Shown one piece after another: positions 15,966 through 23,608 of a stretch of 56,655 nucleotides of DNA. Each line of letters opens with the position of its first letter. Positions within the stretch are counted from its first letter, which is position 1. The stretch is taken from the NCBI GenBank assembly GCA_945947905.1, contig CAMEZO010000004.1, forward strand, positions 1 to 56,655, read 5' to 3'. The position numbers were made by a program, and so were the translations under genes. Under the pieces are notes generated by a model, which saw only the letters and a list, made by a program, of their open reading frames with translations, was not told where the DNA came from and did not search any database. The stretch comes from an uncultured bacterium. GTDB lineage: Bacteria; Verrucomicrobiota; Verrucomicrobiia; Verrucomicrobiales; Akkermansiaceae.

Positions 15966-16359
15966 CATGTCGGCCGTCAGGTCTCGGGATACGAAACCGG
16001 AATTGCTGTTGCGCAGGAAATTGCATGGCTGTGGTTTTCGTTTCCGCCTTTGCGGCAGGGATTTGCCCGGAAAACCGGATATTATTTTGCCGAAATACAA
16101 ATCCGTTATATTTGTTCACGGATGCTTTTGGCACCGCCACCCGGGCTGCAGATACGCGAGTACACCCGAAACGAATCGGGAATTTTGGGAGAAGAAGTTC
16201 GCTGAGAATACGGGGCGTGACCGTCGACAACGGGAGTTACTCGAAAATATGGGGTGGAATGTCATTGTGATCTGGACCTGCGAGATCAGGGAGTTGGTGG
16301 AGGATGAAAATTTCGCCGACAGAATCAGGCTTCTTCTTTCCGGAGGCGGAAGGGACTGA
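15931..16359 (+). CDS. Vsr very-short-patch-repair endonuclease
   Basis: A 142-residue mismatch endonuclease that nicks 5' of the T in T:G mismatches arising when 5-methylcytosine deaminates. Conserved segments: RSRDTKPELLLRRKLH near residue 17, LPGKPDIILP with the metal-binding aspartate, VHGCFWHRHPGC with the zinc ligands and catalytic histidine, and WNVIVIWTCEI. It overlaps the restriction gene by 35 nt in another frame. Its presence beside a C5 methyltransferase is the usual arrangement. Confidence 0.93.
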   Translation: MDNHTAEQRHRNMSAVRSRDTKPELLLRRKLHGCGFRFRLCGRDLPGKPDIILPKYKSVIFVHGCFWHRHPGCRYASTPETNREFWEKKFAENTGRDRRQRELLENMGWNVIVIWTCEIRELVEDENFADRIRLLLSGGGRD

Positions 16360-16397
16360 TATATTTCCCGAATTTTCCCCCTGCGGCAAAATAAGTC

Positions 16398-16425
16398 TTG
16401 CCATTGCGGTGGATTGTGCGATAAT
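16398..16425 (+). promoter_or_regulatory. promoter of the MFS/acyltransferase fusion gene
   Basis: TTGCCA (16398-16403), 16-bp spacer, GATAAT (16420-16425); ATG at 16437. Confidence 0.5.
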
Positions 16426-16436
16426 GTGGGCATACT

Positions 16437-19142
16437 ATGGCAGAAACAGACGAAACGAGCGCGCCGACGGCAGGGGAGCCGTGTCCTCCCGTTCCTTTTG
16501 AGGGGGGGGAGGATGAGATGCACTACAAGGAGCCCAGCCGGAAGGAGTGGCGGGGGTTCTGGACGCTGGTGGCGGTTCAGGCGCAGAACGCCTTCAATGA
16601 GAAGGCGGTGCAGTTCCTGCTGATTCCGCTGGGGGTGTGGCTGTGGGGCGCCTCCGGCAGTACGCTGGAGTATACGCTGGGTGCCATTTTCGTGCTGCCG
16701 TATATTCTCTTCTCCCCGCTCGTGGGGTGGCTGGCGGACTGCTTCTGCAAGACGCGGATCATCCAGGTGATGAGCCTGGCGCAGATTGTGGTGATGAGCT
16801 GCATGCTCTTCTGCTTTTACCAGCATGATATGACGGCAGCGATTCTGTGGTTTGCGGTATTTGCTACGCAGGCTACTATTCTAAGTCCGGCAAAGAAGGG
16901 CATTGTGAAGGATCTGCTGGGCTCCAAGTACATCGGTTTCGGATCCGGTATTGTCGAGATGAGCATGGTCGGCGTGCTTCTGATTGCTCAGATCGGTGTC
17001 TTCTTCTGGTTTAGCTATTTGTTGGATGTGTACAACGAGCTGCCCGATGCCGTGGAGGAGGCAGGATGGAGCGCGGTGAAGCTGCCGACCTGGGTGTTCC
17101 TGATTTTGGCGGGCATTGTTTCCGCGGCGTCTTTCCTTGTTCCCCGTTACCCCGCCAAGCAGCCGCGTCCCTTCAGTTGGAGCCTTTTCTACGAGCATTT
17201 CGTGCAGGTCAAATACCTCTGGAAGGACCGTCTGCTGCGCCTCAGTGAGCTGGGTATCTCCTATTTCTGGTGCCTCGCCGGTTCCCTTTTCCTGATTATC
17301 ATCCAGATTGCTAAACAACTCCAGGAGGCGGATCCCGAGTGTGATTTCAGTTTGCAGTGCGGCATTCTGATGGCTTGGCTGACGGGCGGTGTGCTGACGG
17401 GCGGTGCCATTGCCTCGCAACTCTGCAAGGGCAAGAACGAGCTGGGCCTCATTCCTTTCGGTGCCATCGGTATTACGGTTTGCACGTTCATGCTGGTATG
17501 CTTGGATGTCAATACCTACATGAGTAACATTTTCCTGGCCTTTACGGGAGCCTTCGGTGCAGCCTATTTGGTACCGCTCAATGCCTTCCTCCAGGACCAC
17601 TGCGACCCCGCTAACCGTGGCAACATCATCGCGGCCGGCAACCTCATCGACAATGTGATGGGCTTGGTAGCCGTGGGGCTCATGTGGATGATGCATGAGT
17701 ACGGCGCGAGTCCGCAGAATCAGTTTTTCGTGCTCTTCCTTCTCAGCGTGTTTATCATGGTTACCTCCCTGCGTCTTATCCCGCAGGAGTTCATCCGCAT
17801 GGTGGGCATATGGTGCATGCGTTTGGTGTACCGTCCGCGCACGCTGAACCCGGAGTACCTGCCGGAGCGCGGGGGGGCGCTCTTGGTCGCAAACCATGTT
17901 ACCTATGCCGATGCGCTCTTCATCACGATGGTCTGCCCGCGTCCCGTGCGCTTTGTGGTGGCGGAGGAGTTCATGGCTTCGCGTCTCATCAGCTGGGTGT
18001 TAGAGATTTTCAATGCGCTTCCCATTTCCTCTAAAAACCCCCGCGAGGCCATCAGCAATGCCGCGGAAGGTCTCGCGAACGGCGAGCTGATCTGTGTGTT
18101 TCCGGAGGGGCAGTTGACCCGCAGCGGCTGCCTCATCCCCATCCGCCGGGGTATCGAGCAGATTGCGCGTCGGGCGCAGGTACCCATCATCCCGCTCTAC
18201 ATGGATGGCCTGTGGGGCAGCGTCTTTTCGTTCTCCCGCAGCCGTTTCTTCGCCAAGATGCCCAAGAGCGTTCCCTATTCGTTCACGGTGGCCGTCGGGC
18301 GTCCCATTTCGCCGGCGTCCTTTGATGCCGAGGGGATCGTGCGCACTTTCCGCAGCCTGGCTGCGGATTGCCTGGAGGTGTCGGACGGTGGTAGCCGAGA
18401 GGCGTTGCTGTTGTTGTTGGAGCGCATGGGTAACAAGCCACTCGTGCATTGCAGCGGGGGTACGCTGTCCGGTATTCAGATTGCGGCAGCCCTGATTGCC
18501 CGCCAGCCTTCCCCCAAGAGTCCGGCAGAGGCTATCCCGTGGCTCAAGACTTTGATAGCAGGTACGGAGAACATTATTTCCCTGCACCGCAGTTGGCTGA
18601 ATGCCTGCCAAATCCGCCGTACGAATACGCTCAAGGAGGGCCATCATATGCTCACTACGGTCGGCCACGGGGAGTCGCATGAGTTCGTCCTCGGTGTGCT
18701 CTGGCCCATCCTGACGCAGACGCCGGTGCATATCATCACGGATGACTCGCGCAGCATCGATCCCTGCATTTCGCAGATGGTGGGTGGGGCGCACATGCGT
18801 TCCCTGCTCATCAAGGTCTTCCCGCCGCGCCAGATTCCTTTCTTCGATTTCAGCTTGGGCCCGGACCTCGCTGCACCGAATATGCGCTGGCGTCCCTGCA
18901 TGGCCACCTCCGCCGGTACCGTGCTGTCCATGAGCATGCGCAGCAGCGTTTTCAAGATGTCCGACGGCACGGTGCAGCTCGGGGCCCGTCCGCGTACGCG
19001 CGGCCTGTTGATCCCCTGCTTCTGTGTGGATAAGAGCTCGGACGGCACGACCGTTATCACGGGACAAAGCCTGGCAAAACCCTACACTCTTCCGGAGAAG
19101 TACTACGTAGACGAAAGCGGTTTCTTAGGCGAGTTCTCCTGA
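16437..19142 (+). CDS. LplT-like MFS transporter fused to PlsC acyltransferase and a partial Aas-like synthetase domain
   Basis: A 901-residue fusion. Residues about 40-455 are a 12-helix MFS transporter resembling LplT, the lysophospholipid flippase. About 465-640 is a PlsC 1-acylglycerol-3-phosphate acyltransferase domain with NHVTYAD (HX4D motif) and FPEGQLTRSG. The remaining 230 residues (HCSGGTLSGIQIAAALIARQ, later GHGESHEFVLGVLWPIL) resemble the AMP-forming acyl-ACP synthetase part of Aas but are far shorter than the roughly 500 residues expected, and the usual ATP-binding and C-terminal motifs are not seen. The protein probably imports and re-acylates lysophospholipids; the last domain may be degenerate. 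The C-terminus lies 15 nt before the left end of the island repeat. Confidence 0.85.
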   Translation: MAETDETSAPTAGEPCPPVPFEGGEDEMHYKEPSRKEWRGFWTLVAVQAQNAFNEKAVQFLLIPLGVWLWGASGSTLEYTLGAIFVLPYILFSPLVGWLADCFCKTRIIQVMSLAQIVVMSCMLFCFYQHDMTAAILWFAVFATQATILSPAKKGIVKDLLGSKYIGFGSGIVEMSMVGVLLIAQIGVFFWFSYLLDVYNELPDAVEEAGWSAVKLPTWVFLILAGIVSAASFLVPRYPAKQPRPFSWSLFYEHFVQVKYLWKDRLLRLSELGISYFWCLAGSLFLIIIQIAKQLQEADPECDFSLQCGILMAWLTGGVLTGGAIASQLCKGKNELGLIPFGAIGITVCTFMLVCLDVNTYMSNIFLAFTGAFGAAYLVPLNAFLQDHCDPANRGNIIAAGNLIDNVMGLVAVGLMWMMHEYGASPQNQFFVLFLLSVFIMVTSLRLIPQEFIRMVGIWCMRLVYRPRTLNPEYLPERGGALLVANHVTYADALFITMVCPRPVRFVVAEEFMASRLISWVLEIFNALPISSKNPREAISNAAEGLANGELICVFPEGQLTRSGCLIPIRRGIEQIARRAQVPIIPLYMDGLWGSVFSFSRSRFFAKMPKSVPYSFTVAVGRPISPASFDAEGIVRTFRSLAADCLEVSDGGSREALLLLLERMGNKPLVHCSGGTLSGIQIAAALIARQPSPKSPAEAIPWLKTLIAGTENIISLHRSWLNACQIRRTNTLKEGHHMLTTVGHGESHEFVLGVLWPILTQTPVHIITDDSRSIDPCISQMVGGAHMRSLLIKVFPPRQIPFFDFSLGPDLAAPNMRWRPCMATSAGTVLSMSMRSSVFKMSDGTVQLGARPRTRGLLIPCFCVDKSSDGTTVITGQSLAKPYTLPEKYYVDESGFLGEFS

Positions 19143-19156
19143 TATCGAGGGGAGCC

Positions 19157-19446
19157 TGACCGCGGAATAAAGGGAATTTTCGGAGAGTTCGGGGCATACT
19201 TAGCTCGGCACAGACTGCATGCCGCCGGGGTAGTAGGTAACTGAAGTTTTCAGAACGCAGAATTTCAGGAAGGTTTCGGAAACTGATCGGCATACTTAGC
19301 TCGGTTCAGACTGCATGCCGGCGGGATAGTAGTTCCCTTGATTGTTTGATAAAATTCTAAAGCTACCTATCGTGAACATGCTCCGACGTCTTGCCTGAGA
19401 GCAGCATGATATACAGTCTCCGAAAATTCCTTTTATTCCGCGGTCA
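19157..19446. repeat. 290-bp element with 30-bp inverted ends; left boundary of the Cascade island
   Basis: The left end (19157-19186, starting TGACCGCGGAATAAAGGGAA) is the inverted complement of the right end (19417-19446) at 29 of 30 positions. Inside are two 44-bp direct repeats, 19193-19236 and 19289-19332, 40 of 44 identical and 96 bp apart (GGCATACTTAGCTCGG, two variable bases, CAGACTGCATGCCG). The arms look loosely related further inward, so the whole element is an imperfect palindrome. The right half recurs, diverged, at 26232-26360 on the far side of the cas operon and recombinase. Confidence 0.85.
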
Positions 19447-19451
19447 TTCTC

Positions 19452-19464
19452 CACTCGCTCTCTA
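19452..19464. repeat. 13-bp repeat flanking the cas operon, copy 1
   Basis: CACTCGCTCTCTA, downstream of cas5e; identical to 25008-25020 upstream of the first operon gene, in the same orientation. Confidence 0.6.
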
Positions 19465-19487
19465 TAACCCCCGTGCTGTGAAGTCTC

Positions 19488-20177
19488 TCATTCCGTGAGC
19501 AGTGCAGTGATAGCAGCGGGGTCCGTGATGCGGCGCAGGGGGCGGTAATCGCAGGCGCGCCCTGCGCGGCCGGAGTTGCCGGGCAGGCCGAAGGAAAGCG
19601 GGCGGTCCCGGAGCAGTAGGTCGGCGGCCTCCGTGTTATCCGGCTGCCACCACAGCTCGCGGATGCGGCGGGGGCCGTGCAGCAGCAGGCGGTGTGCCTC
19701 GGCGGCGGGCATCACCGGCTTACGCACCGGAGGCTCGGCGGGGATGCAGCATTTGCGCCCCAGCCAGATGCCGCGCCGCGGGTTGCGCAGGACCTCGGCG
19801 GCGTGGCACAGGAAATCCCGGTCCGTCGACTCGAGCAGCACGCAGTAGCGCTCATCCTGCCGGTAGAAACGCCGCGTGACCACCGTGGGCAGGGGCGAAC
19901 CGTTCACGGCGCGGGTGCCGAGGACAGTGTGAAAATCGCAGAGCGGGGCGCGTGACGGGGCGTCGCCCAGGGCCACACTGTGCATGCGCGCCGCGCGGAA
20001 CCCGGCGATGATACGTGCCTCCTCGTCGCTCCCCTTGTCGGCCCCGGCGGCGGCGCATACCATGCCGCAGACCGCGCTCAGTGACGGCGCGACCCCGGCC
20101 CCGCGTTCCTGAAACAGGCTGTCCGTTCCCCAGGCCTGCAGCGGGGCTGCGAAGTGCAGCAACAGGGCGTGCATCAT
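19488..20177 (-). CDS. cas5e: type I-E CRISPR protein Cas5e (CasD)
   Basis: A 229-residue RAMP protein. The N-terminus HALLLHFAAPLQAWGTDSLFQERG matches the Cas5e pattern (lllrLeaPlqsWG), and PSLSAVCGMVCAA is the following conserved helix. In Cascade, Cas5e holds the 5' handle of the crRNA and contacts Cas8e. The C-terminal part includes RRFYRQDERYCVLLES. It overlaps Cas7e by 4 nt (ATGA) and is the last gene of the six-gene operon. Length is normal (224 in E. coli). No cas1 or cas2 follows; the next DNA is the 290-bp element. Confidence 0.93.
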   Translation of the reverse strand: MMHALLLHFAAPLQAWGTDSLFQERGAGVAPSLSAVCGMVCAAAGADKGSDEEARIIAGFRAARMHSVALGDAPSRAPLCDFHTVLGTRAVNGSPLPTVVTRRFYRQDERYCVLLESTDRDFLCHAAEVLRNPRRGIWLGRKCCIPAEPPVRKPVMPAAEAHRLLLHGPRRIRELWWQPDNTEAADLLLRDRPLSFGLPGNSGRAGRACDYRPLRRITDPAAITALLTE

Positions 20178-21220
20178 GGGGCGAGCGGGGCAATCAGGGA
20201 CTCCGTGAATTCATCGGCGCACTTATCAGGTAACTCGACTGTTACCTCAGCCTTCAGGTTCCAGGTATGCTGCATCTGCCGGAAGAAGCTCCGCAGGCGT
20301 TCGCGGCTCGGTGCGGCATAGCCTCCCTCCGGCAGCACGGGGTCCTCGAAGGCGGCGGCCAGCTGCAGGGGGCAGCCGCTCCGTCGGTGCAGGCCCAGGG
20401 CGTAGTCGGGCAGGCAGGAGGCGCACATCGACCCGCGCCGGGCCGACGGTGCCGCGCGCAGGGCGGAGTCAACGAAGGCGCGGAGCAGCAGGCGCAGGGT
20501 CTCCGCATCCGGCTGTCCCAGGTTTTCGCGCAGCAGGTCCACGTTCAGCCCCACATAGCGATAGTAGCAGGCGGAGTGGAACTCAAGCATGCCGCCGCCC
20601 GCGCCCGCGGATAACAAGTCATCCGCCGTCGTGAAGTAATCTAACTCCGGCTCGCAGAGGTGGGTGGATATGGCATGGGTATACATCGCGGCGGCCTCGG
20701 TGGAGAGCTCGGGGTCGGAGGTAACCATGCGCCCGAAGAGCGCGATATCAGCCGCATCGCTCATCAAGTGCCCGCGCGGCAGGGCCTCCGCAGCAGCCTT
20801 GGCCAGCTCGGCCGGAGTGGCCTTTGGTTTCTCCTCGCGCCGGGCCAGGGCGGTCTGTACCATCAGCTGCGCCTCGGCGGGGGAGAAGTAGACGGGAGCG
20901 GCGGCGGCGGGTTCGCTTTTGCGGGCATCCACCTTGCACCAAATGCCCGCCAGGGCCGCGGCGAGGGCCTCTGCGCCGGCGGCTCCGCGGGCTTGCAGCA
21001 GGCCCAGCAGGTAGCCGGGCAGCAGGCGGGTGCGTATGCCGCAGCCGTGCTGCGGGGCCAGCTCGCGGAAGAGGCGGCGCTGGCTGCGTTTCATGCACTG
21101 GGAGGAGATGCGGGCGCGGCGCACGCCGCCGTAGTAGGCGCTTTTCGCCGCCCCTAGGTCGTCGCGGTTCGGACAGCAGACGGGGTAACTTTGCAACAGG
21201 TGCAGTTCGAGGAGTTCCAT
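20174..21220 (-). CDS. cas7e: type I-E CRISPR protein Cas7e (CasC/Cse4), Cascade backbone
   Basis: A 348-residue protein. The N-terminus ELHLLQSYPVCCPNRDD, then GAAKSAYYGGVRRARISSQC and MKRSQRR, is the classical Cas7e signature (hxLQsxPxxxxNRDdxGxxKxaxxGGxxRxRiSSQ). Six copies normally coat the crRNA spacer. The C-terminal half contains MCASCLPDYALGLHRR. The start at 21220 (ATG) is chosen over the open frame upstream, which overlaps Cas6e and encodes a non-homologous arginine/proline-rich extension. It lies 2 nt after the cas6e stop and overlaps cas5e by 4 nt. Confidence 0.95.
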   Translation of the reverse strand: MELLELHLLQSYPVCCPNRDDLGAAKSAYYGGVRRARISSQCMKRSQRRLFRELAPQHGCGIRTRLLPGYLLGLLQARGAAGAEALAAALAGIWCKVDARKSEPAAAAPVYFSPAEAQLMVQTALARREEKPKATPAELAKAAAEALPRGHLMSDAADIALFGRMVTSDPELSTEAAAMYTHAISTHLCEPELDYFTTADDLLSAGAGGGMLEFHSACYYRYVGLNVDLLRENLGQPDAETLRLLLRAFVDSALRAAPSARRGSMCASCLPDYALGLHRRSGCPLQLAAAFEDPVLPEGGYAAPSRERLRSFFRQMQHTWNLKAEVTVELPDKCADEFTESLIAPLAP

Positions 21221-21222
21221 TG

Positions 21223-21822
21223 TTATGAAATCGGGGAGAGAGGAAGGAGGAGCATGAGGCCGAAGCCGAAGCTCTTGGCGCTGCCGAACCCGTGCTCCCG
21301 GGCGCGGCGGAAGGTCTCGGGGTCGCGCACGCTTAGGCTGCCGCAGAATTGCACGGAGTGGTGCAGGGCCGGGGCGCAGCCGGGTTTGCAGAAGGGAAGG
21401 GGGGCCTCCGGGACGGCGCGGACATCCTCCCCGGGCAGGAAGCCGCCCTGCTCGCCCTTGCGCCGCAGCCAGCGGAGGAGCTCGTCGTCGCCGGTCAGGG
21501 GCAGGCGGCGTCCGTGGGGCTCGGGGCTGCGTTTGGTGGGGTTGGCGCGCAGGCAGAAGCGGTAGTCGCGGGCCCGGTGAAAGTCGGGGGGTATGGGCGC
21601 GCAGCACAGCCTGTCCTGCGGTAAATCGGCGGGGCACAGCGGCGGCAGCGGGGAGAGCATGCAGAGGCGCGCGCCGCCGGGGGCGTAGTCCGCGCGGTAC
21701 AGAAAGCGCCGTTTCCCCATGCCGGGGAAGAAGCGCCACACCAGGCGGTGCAGGGCATAGGCGTCCCGGGGCAGGAGGCGGGAGGCTTCGGCCTCATGCA
21801 GCATGTATGTTGACAGATACAC
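21223..21822 (-). CDS. cas6e: type I-E CRISPR endoribonuclease Cas6e (CasE/Cse3)
   Basis: A 199-residue crRNA-processing RNase. The start is assigned to GTG at 21822 because it gives the normal N-terminus (VYLSTYMLHEAEA) and has AAAGGAG 7 nt upstream; ATG at 21852 is the alternative. RDAYALHRLVWRFFPG matches the Cas6e helix carrying the catalytic histidine, and the C-terminal FGSAKSFGFGLMLLLPL is the glycine-rich RAMP loop and last strand. It overlaps the Cas8e-Cse2 gene by 29 nt. Its presence between Cse2 and Cas7e differs from the E. coli order, where it follows Cas5e. A processing RNase implies that an array exists somewhere, but none is seen here. Confidence 0.92.
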   Translation of the reverse strand: MYLSTYMLHEAEASRLLPRDAYALHRLVWRFFPGMGKRRFLYRADYAPGGARLCMLSPLPPLCPADLPQDRLCCAPIPPDFHRARDYRFCLRANPTKRSPEPHGRRLPLTGDDELLRWLRRKGEQGGFLPGEDVRAVPEAPLPFCKPGCAPALHHSVQFCGSLSVRDPETFRRAREHGFGSAKSFGFGLMLLLPLSPIS

Positions 21823-23596
21823 GGGGGCACTCCTTTCCGGTGCGGGATGCATCGCAAAGCTCGATGTAGAGCTCGCGGTAGTTGACGGGGATGATGCTGT
21901 GCCGCAGGGCGGTGATGAGCGCGGGCATCTGCGCGGCCAAGCCTGCGGGTCCGGAGGCGGCGAGCTGCCGCAGGCGGGCTGCCGTCTGCGCGGGGTGACT
22001 GCGCCCGGCAAGGGCCAAGCGGCGATAGGTAGCGGAGGGGCCGTAGCCGGGGCGCTCGGTGTGGTAGGGGTGCAGGGCAAAGAGGGCGGCGACCAGCTCG
22101 GCGGCGGAGTCCCCCGCGCCGCAGTCGTGCAGCAGACGCAGCCCGGGCTTGCGGCCCGTGCGGTCGAGCAGGGTGCGCAGGGCCGCGAGCTGTTGCGGGT
22201 CGCGGCGCAGGCGGAGCAGGTGGGCCACCAAGGCGGCGGGATCCGTGGGGTAGGGGGACGTGGCCGGCGTAGCTGCCGGAGAGACGAGTGCCTCGGGTAG
22301 CAGGCGGGCGGCCTGTCGGGCAGCACATCGGGCGCGGGGGCCGGCGTGCGGGCAGACGCACGATAAGGCTCGGTGAGAGCAGAGGGTCAGGGTGTCTTGA
22401 ACTTCTTCCCGGTCGGCGCGGAGGAGGTCGGGCAGGGCGTGTTGCACCTCGCTGCGGAAGCGCAGGGCGGCTTCCCGGCGCAGGGCGGCCGCGCGTCGGG
22501 GCTCGGCGCAGACGTCCTCGGCGTAGCGTTCGGCGGCCTCGGCGGTTCGGGCCTCGAGGGCATCGGCGGCGGTGGTCAGGGTGCGGAGGCTCTCCGCTGC
22601 CGCCTCGGGAGGTACCCCGGCGGGCAGGGGCAGGCGCAGTTCTCGCGTGCCGAGCACCTTGGCGCGGTCTGTCATCAGGCAACCCATCCACAGCGCGGTG
22701 CCGGGGGGAAGCTCCTGCCCGCTCAGGCTCGCAAGGGCAGCGGGGGCGCAGCGCCACAGGGGCAGATGCGGCGCGGTGCCGATGGGCCTGCCGTCGGCCG
22801 TGACCATGCTCGGTTCGGGGGACGGCTCGCTGCCGTAGTCCAAGCCGCGGGCCAGGATGCAGCGGTCGCCCGCCAAACGCACCGCGCGGCAGAGGGGAAC
22901 CAGGCGTCCGCACAGCGTGCCGGTGGCATTCAGCAGGGCGGCGCTGTCCCGGGGGCTTTGCGGTATCTGCTCCCACACGGGTCGGCCGAGGGGCAGGGGG
23001 CTTTGCCGCAGGGTGCGCAGGCTCAGGAGGAGGGTGTCGCGCAGGTTGCGGCCGAGCAGCAGGGCGTGCAGGGCGCTCCCCGCAGCGCAGGGACCGGCGG
23101 GGCAGACATCCGGTGTCTTCCGTGCCGTGGGTTCCCCGGCCCACAGGGCGGTGCCGATGGTGCCGCAGGGGGCAAAGTTCTGCAGGGTAAGCAGGTGCAG
23201 AGCCGCTTGCGCGGGGCTTACCTGCGTCCGCGCGGCGTCGTTCTCGAAGAGGCTGCTCGAGTTGCCCGCCGTCCCCGCCGGGGCCAGCTTGCGCAGCTCC
23301 ACCCGTGCCTCGCCTTCCAGCCCCGGCAGTTGCAGAAAGGCCCCGCCGGCTCCCTCCGCATACAGCTCAAACGCTCCTTCCCACTCCCGCAGATACGCCG
23401 CCGCGCTCTCAATCCCTCCCGCCGCCAGCGTGATACATTGCAGCAGCCGCATGAGCGCAATGCGCTCATGCGGCTGCACGGCCAAATCCCGAATCTCTTC
23501 AGCCTTCGCAAAAATCTCTCCCAAGCCCTGCAACCTCACGTCCCCGCGTGGCCCCATACAGGGTATCCACGCGTCCTTCGCCAAGTTGCAGAGCAT
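21794..23596 (-). CDS. Cas8e-Cse2 fusion: Cascade large and small subunits in one chain
   Basis: A 600-residue protein. Residues 1 to about 455 are Cas8e (CasA/Cse1): the start NLAKDAWIPC fits the NLLxxPWIPV pattern, then LGEIFAKAEEIRDLA, ALMRLLQCITLAAGG, SPAQAALHLLTLQNFAPCG, and the C-terminal helical bundle near 330-440. After a Pro/Ala/Ser linker (about 447-465) comes a Cse2/Cas11 domain of about 140 residues: PTDPAALVAHLLRLR, AELVAALFALHPYHTE (the hallmark AALFALHPxHTE), AARLRQLAAS, IPVNYRELYIELCD. E. coli encodes these as two genes of 502 and 160 residues. It begins 12 nt after the upstream lipoprotein gene. The fusion would force a fixed ratio of the large and small subunits or need internal translation to supply extra Cse2. 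Confidence 0.92.
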   Translation of the reverse strand: MLCNLAKDAWIPCMGPRGDVRLQGLGEIFAKAEEIRDLAVQPHERIALMRLLQCITLAAGGIESAAAYLREWEGAFELYAEGAGGAFLQLPGLEGEARVELRKLAPAGTAGNSSSLFENDAARTQVSPAQAALHLLTLQNFAPCGTIGTALWAGEPTARKTPDVCPAGPCAAGSALHALLLGRNLRDTLLLSLRTLRQSPLPLGRPVWEQIPQSPRDSAALLNATGTLCGRLVPLCRAVRLAGDRCILARGLDYGSEPSPEPSMVTADGRPIGTAPHLPLWRCAPAALASLSGQELPPGTALWMGCLMTDRAKVLGTRELRLPLPAGVPPEAAAESLRTLTTAADALEARTAEAAERYAEDVCAEPRRAAALRREAALRFRSEVQHALPDLLRADREEVQDTLTLCSHRALSCVCPHAGPRARCAARQAARLLPEALVSPAATPATSPYPTDPAALVAHLLRLRRDPQQLAALRTLLDRTGRKPGLRLLHDCGAGDSAAELVAALFALHPYHTERPGYGPSATYRRLALAGRSHPAQTAARLRQLAASGPAGLAAQMPALITALRHSIIPVNYRELYIELCDASRTGKECPRVSVNIHAA

Positions 23597-23608
23597 GGGC
23601 GGTGAATG

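Noticed and set aside
19193-19332. The two 44-bp direct repeats as a minimal CRISPR array for the adjacent Cascade
   Set aside because: Type I-E repeats are about 28-29 bp with about 32-bp spacers. Here the repeats are longer, the spacing is 96 bp, and the copies lie inside a larger inverted-repeat element that recurs at 26232. A non-canonical guide RNA cannot be fully excluded.
19157-19446. A simple MITE with terminal inverted repeats
   Set aside because: The 30-bp inverted ends fit, but I see no clear target duplication, the inner direct repeats are atypical, and the half-copy beside the recombinase fits a recombination site better. Not ruled out without a genome-wide copy count.
20174-21739. 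A 521-residue version of Cas7e
   Set aside because: The extra N-terminal 172 residues are arginine/proline-rich, overlap Cas6e in another frame and are not homologous to Cas7; the conserved start is at 21220.
22373-23605. A 410-residue plus-strand open frame opposite the Cas8e-Cse2 gene
   Set aside because: Glycine/alanine/glutamine-rich translation without domains; an antisense shadow of a GC-rich gene, like the frames at 21495-23144 and 25190-26101.
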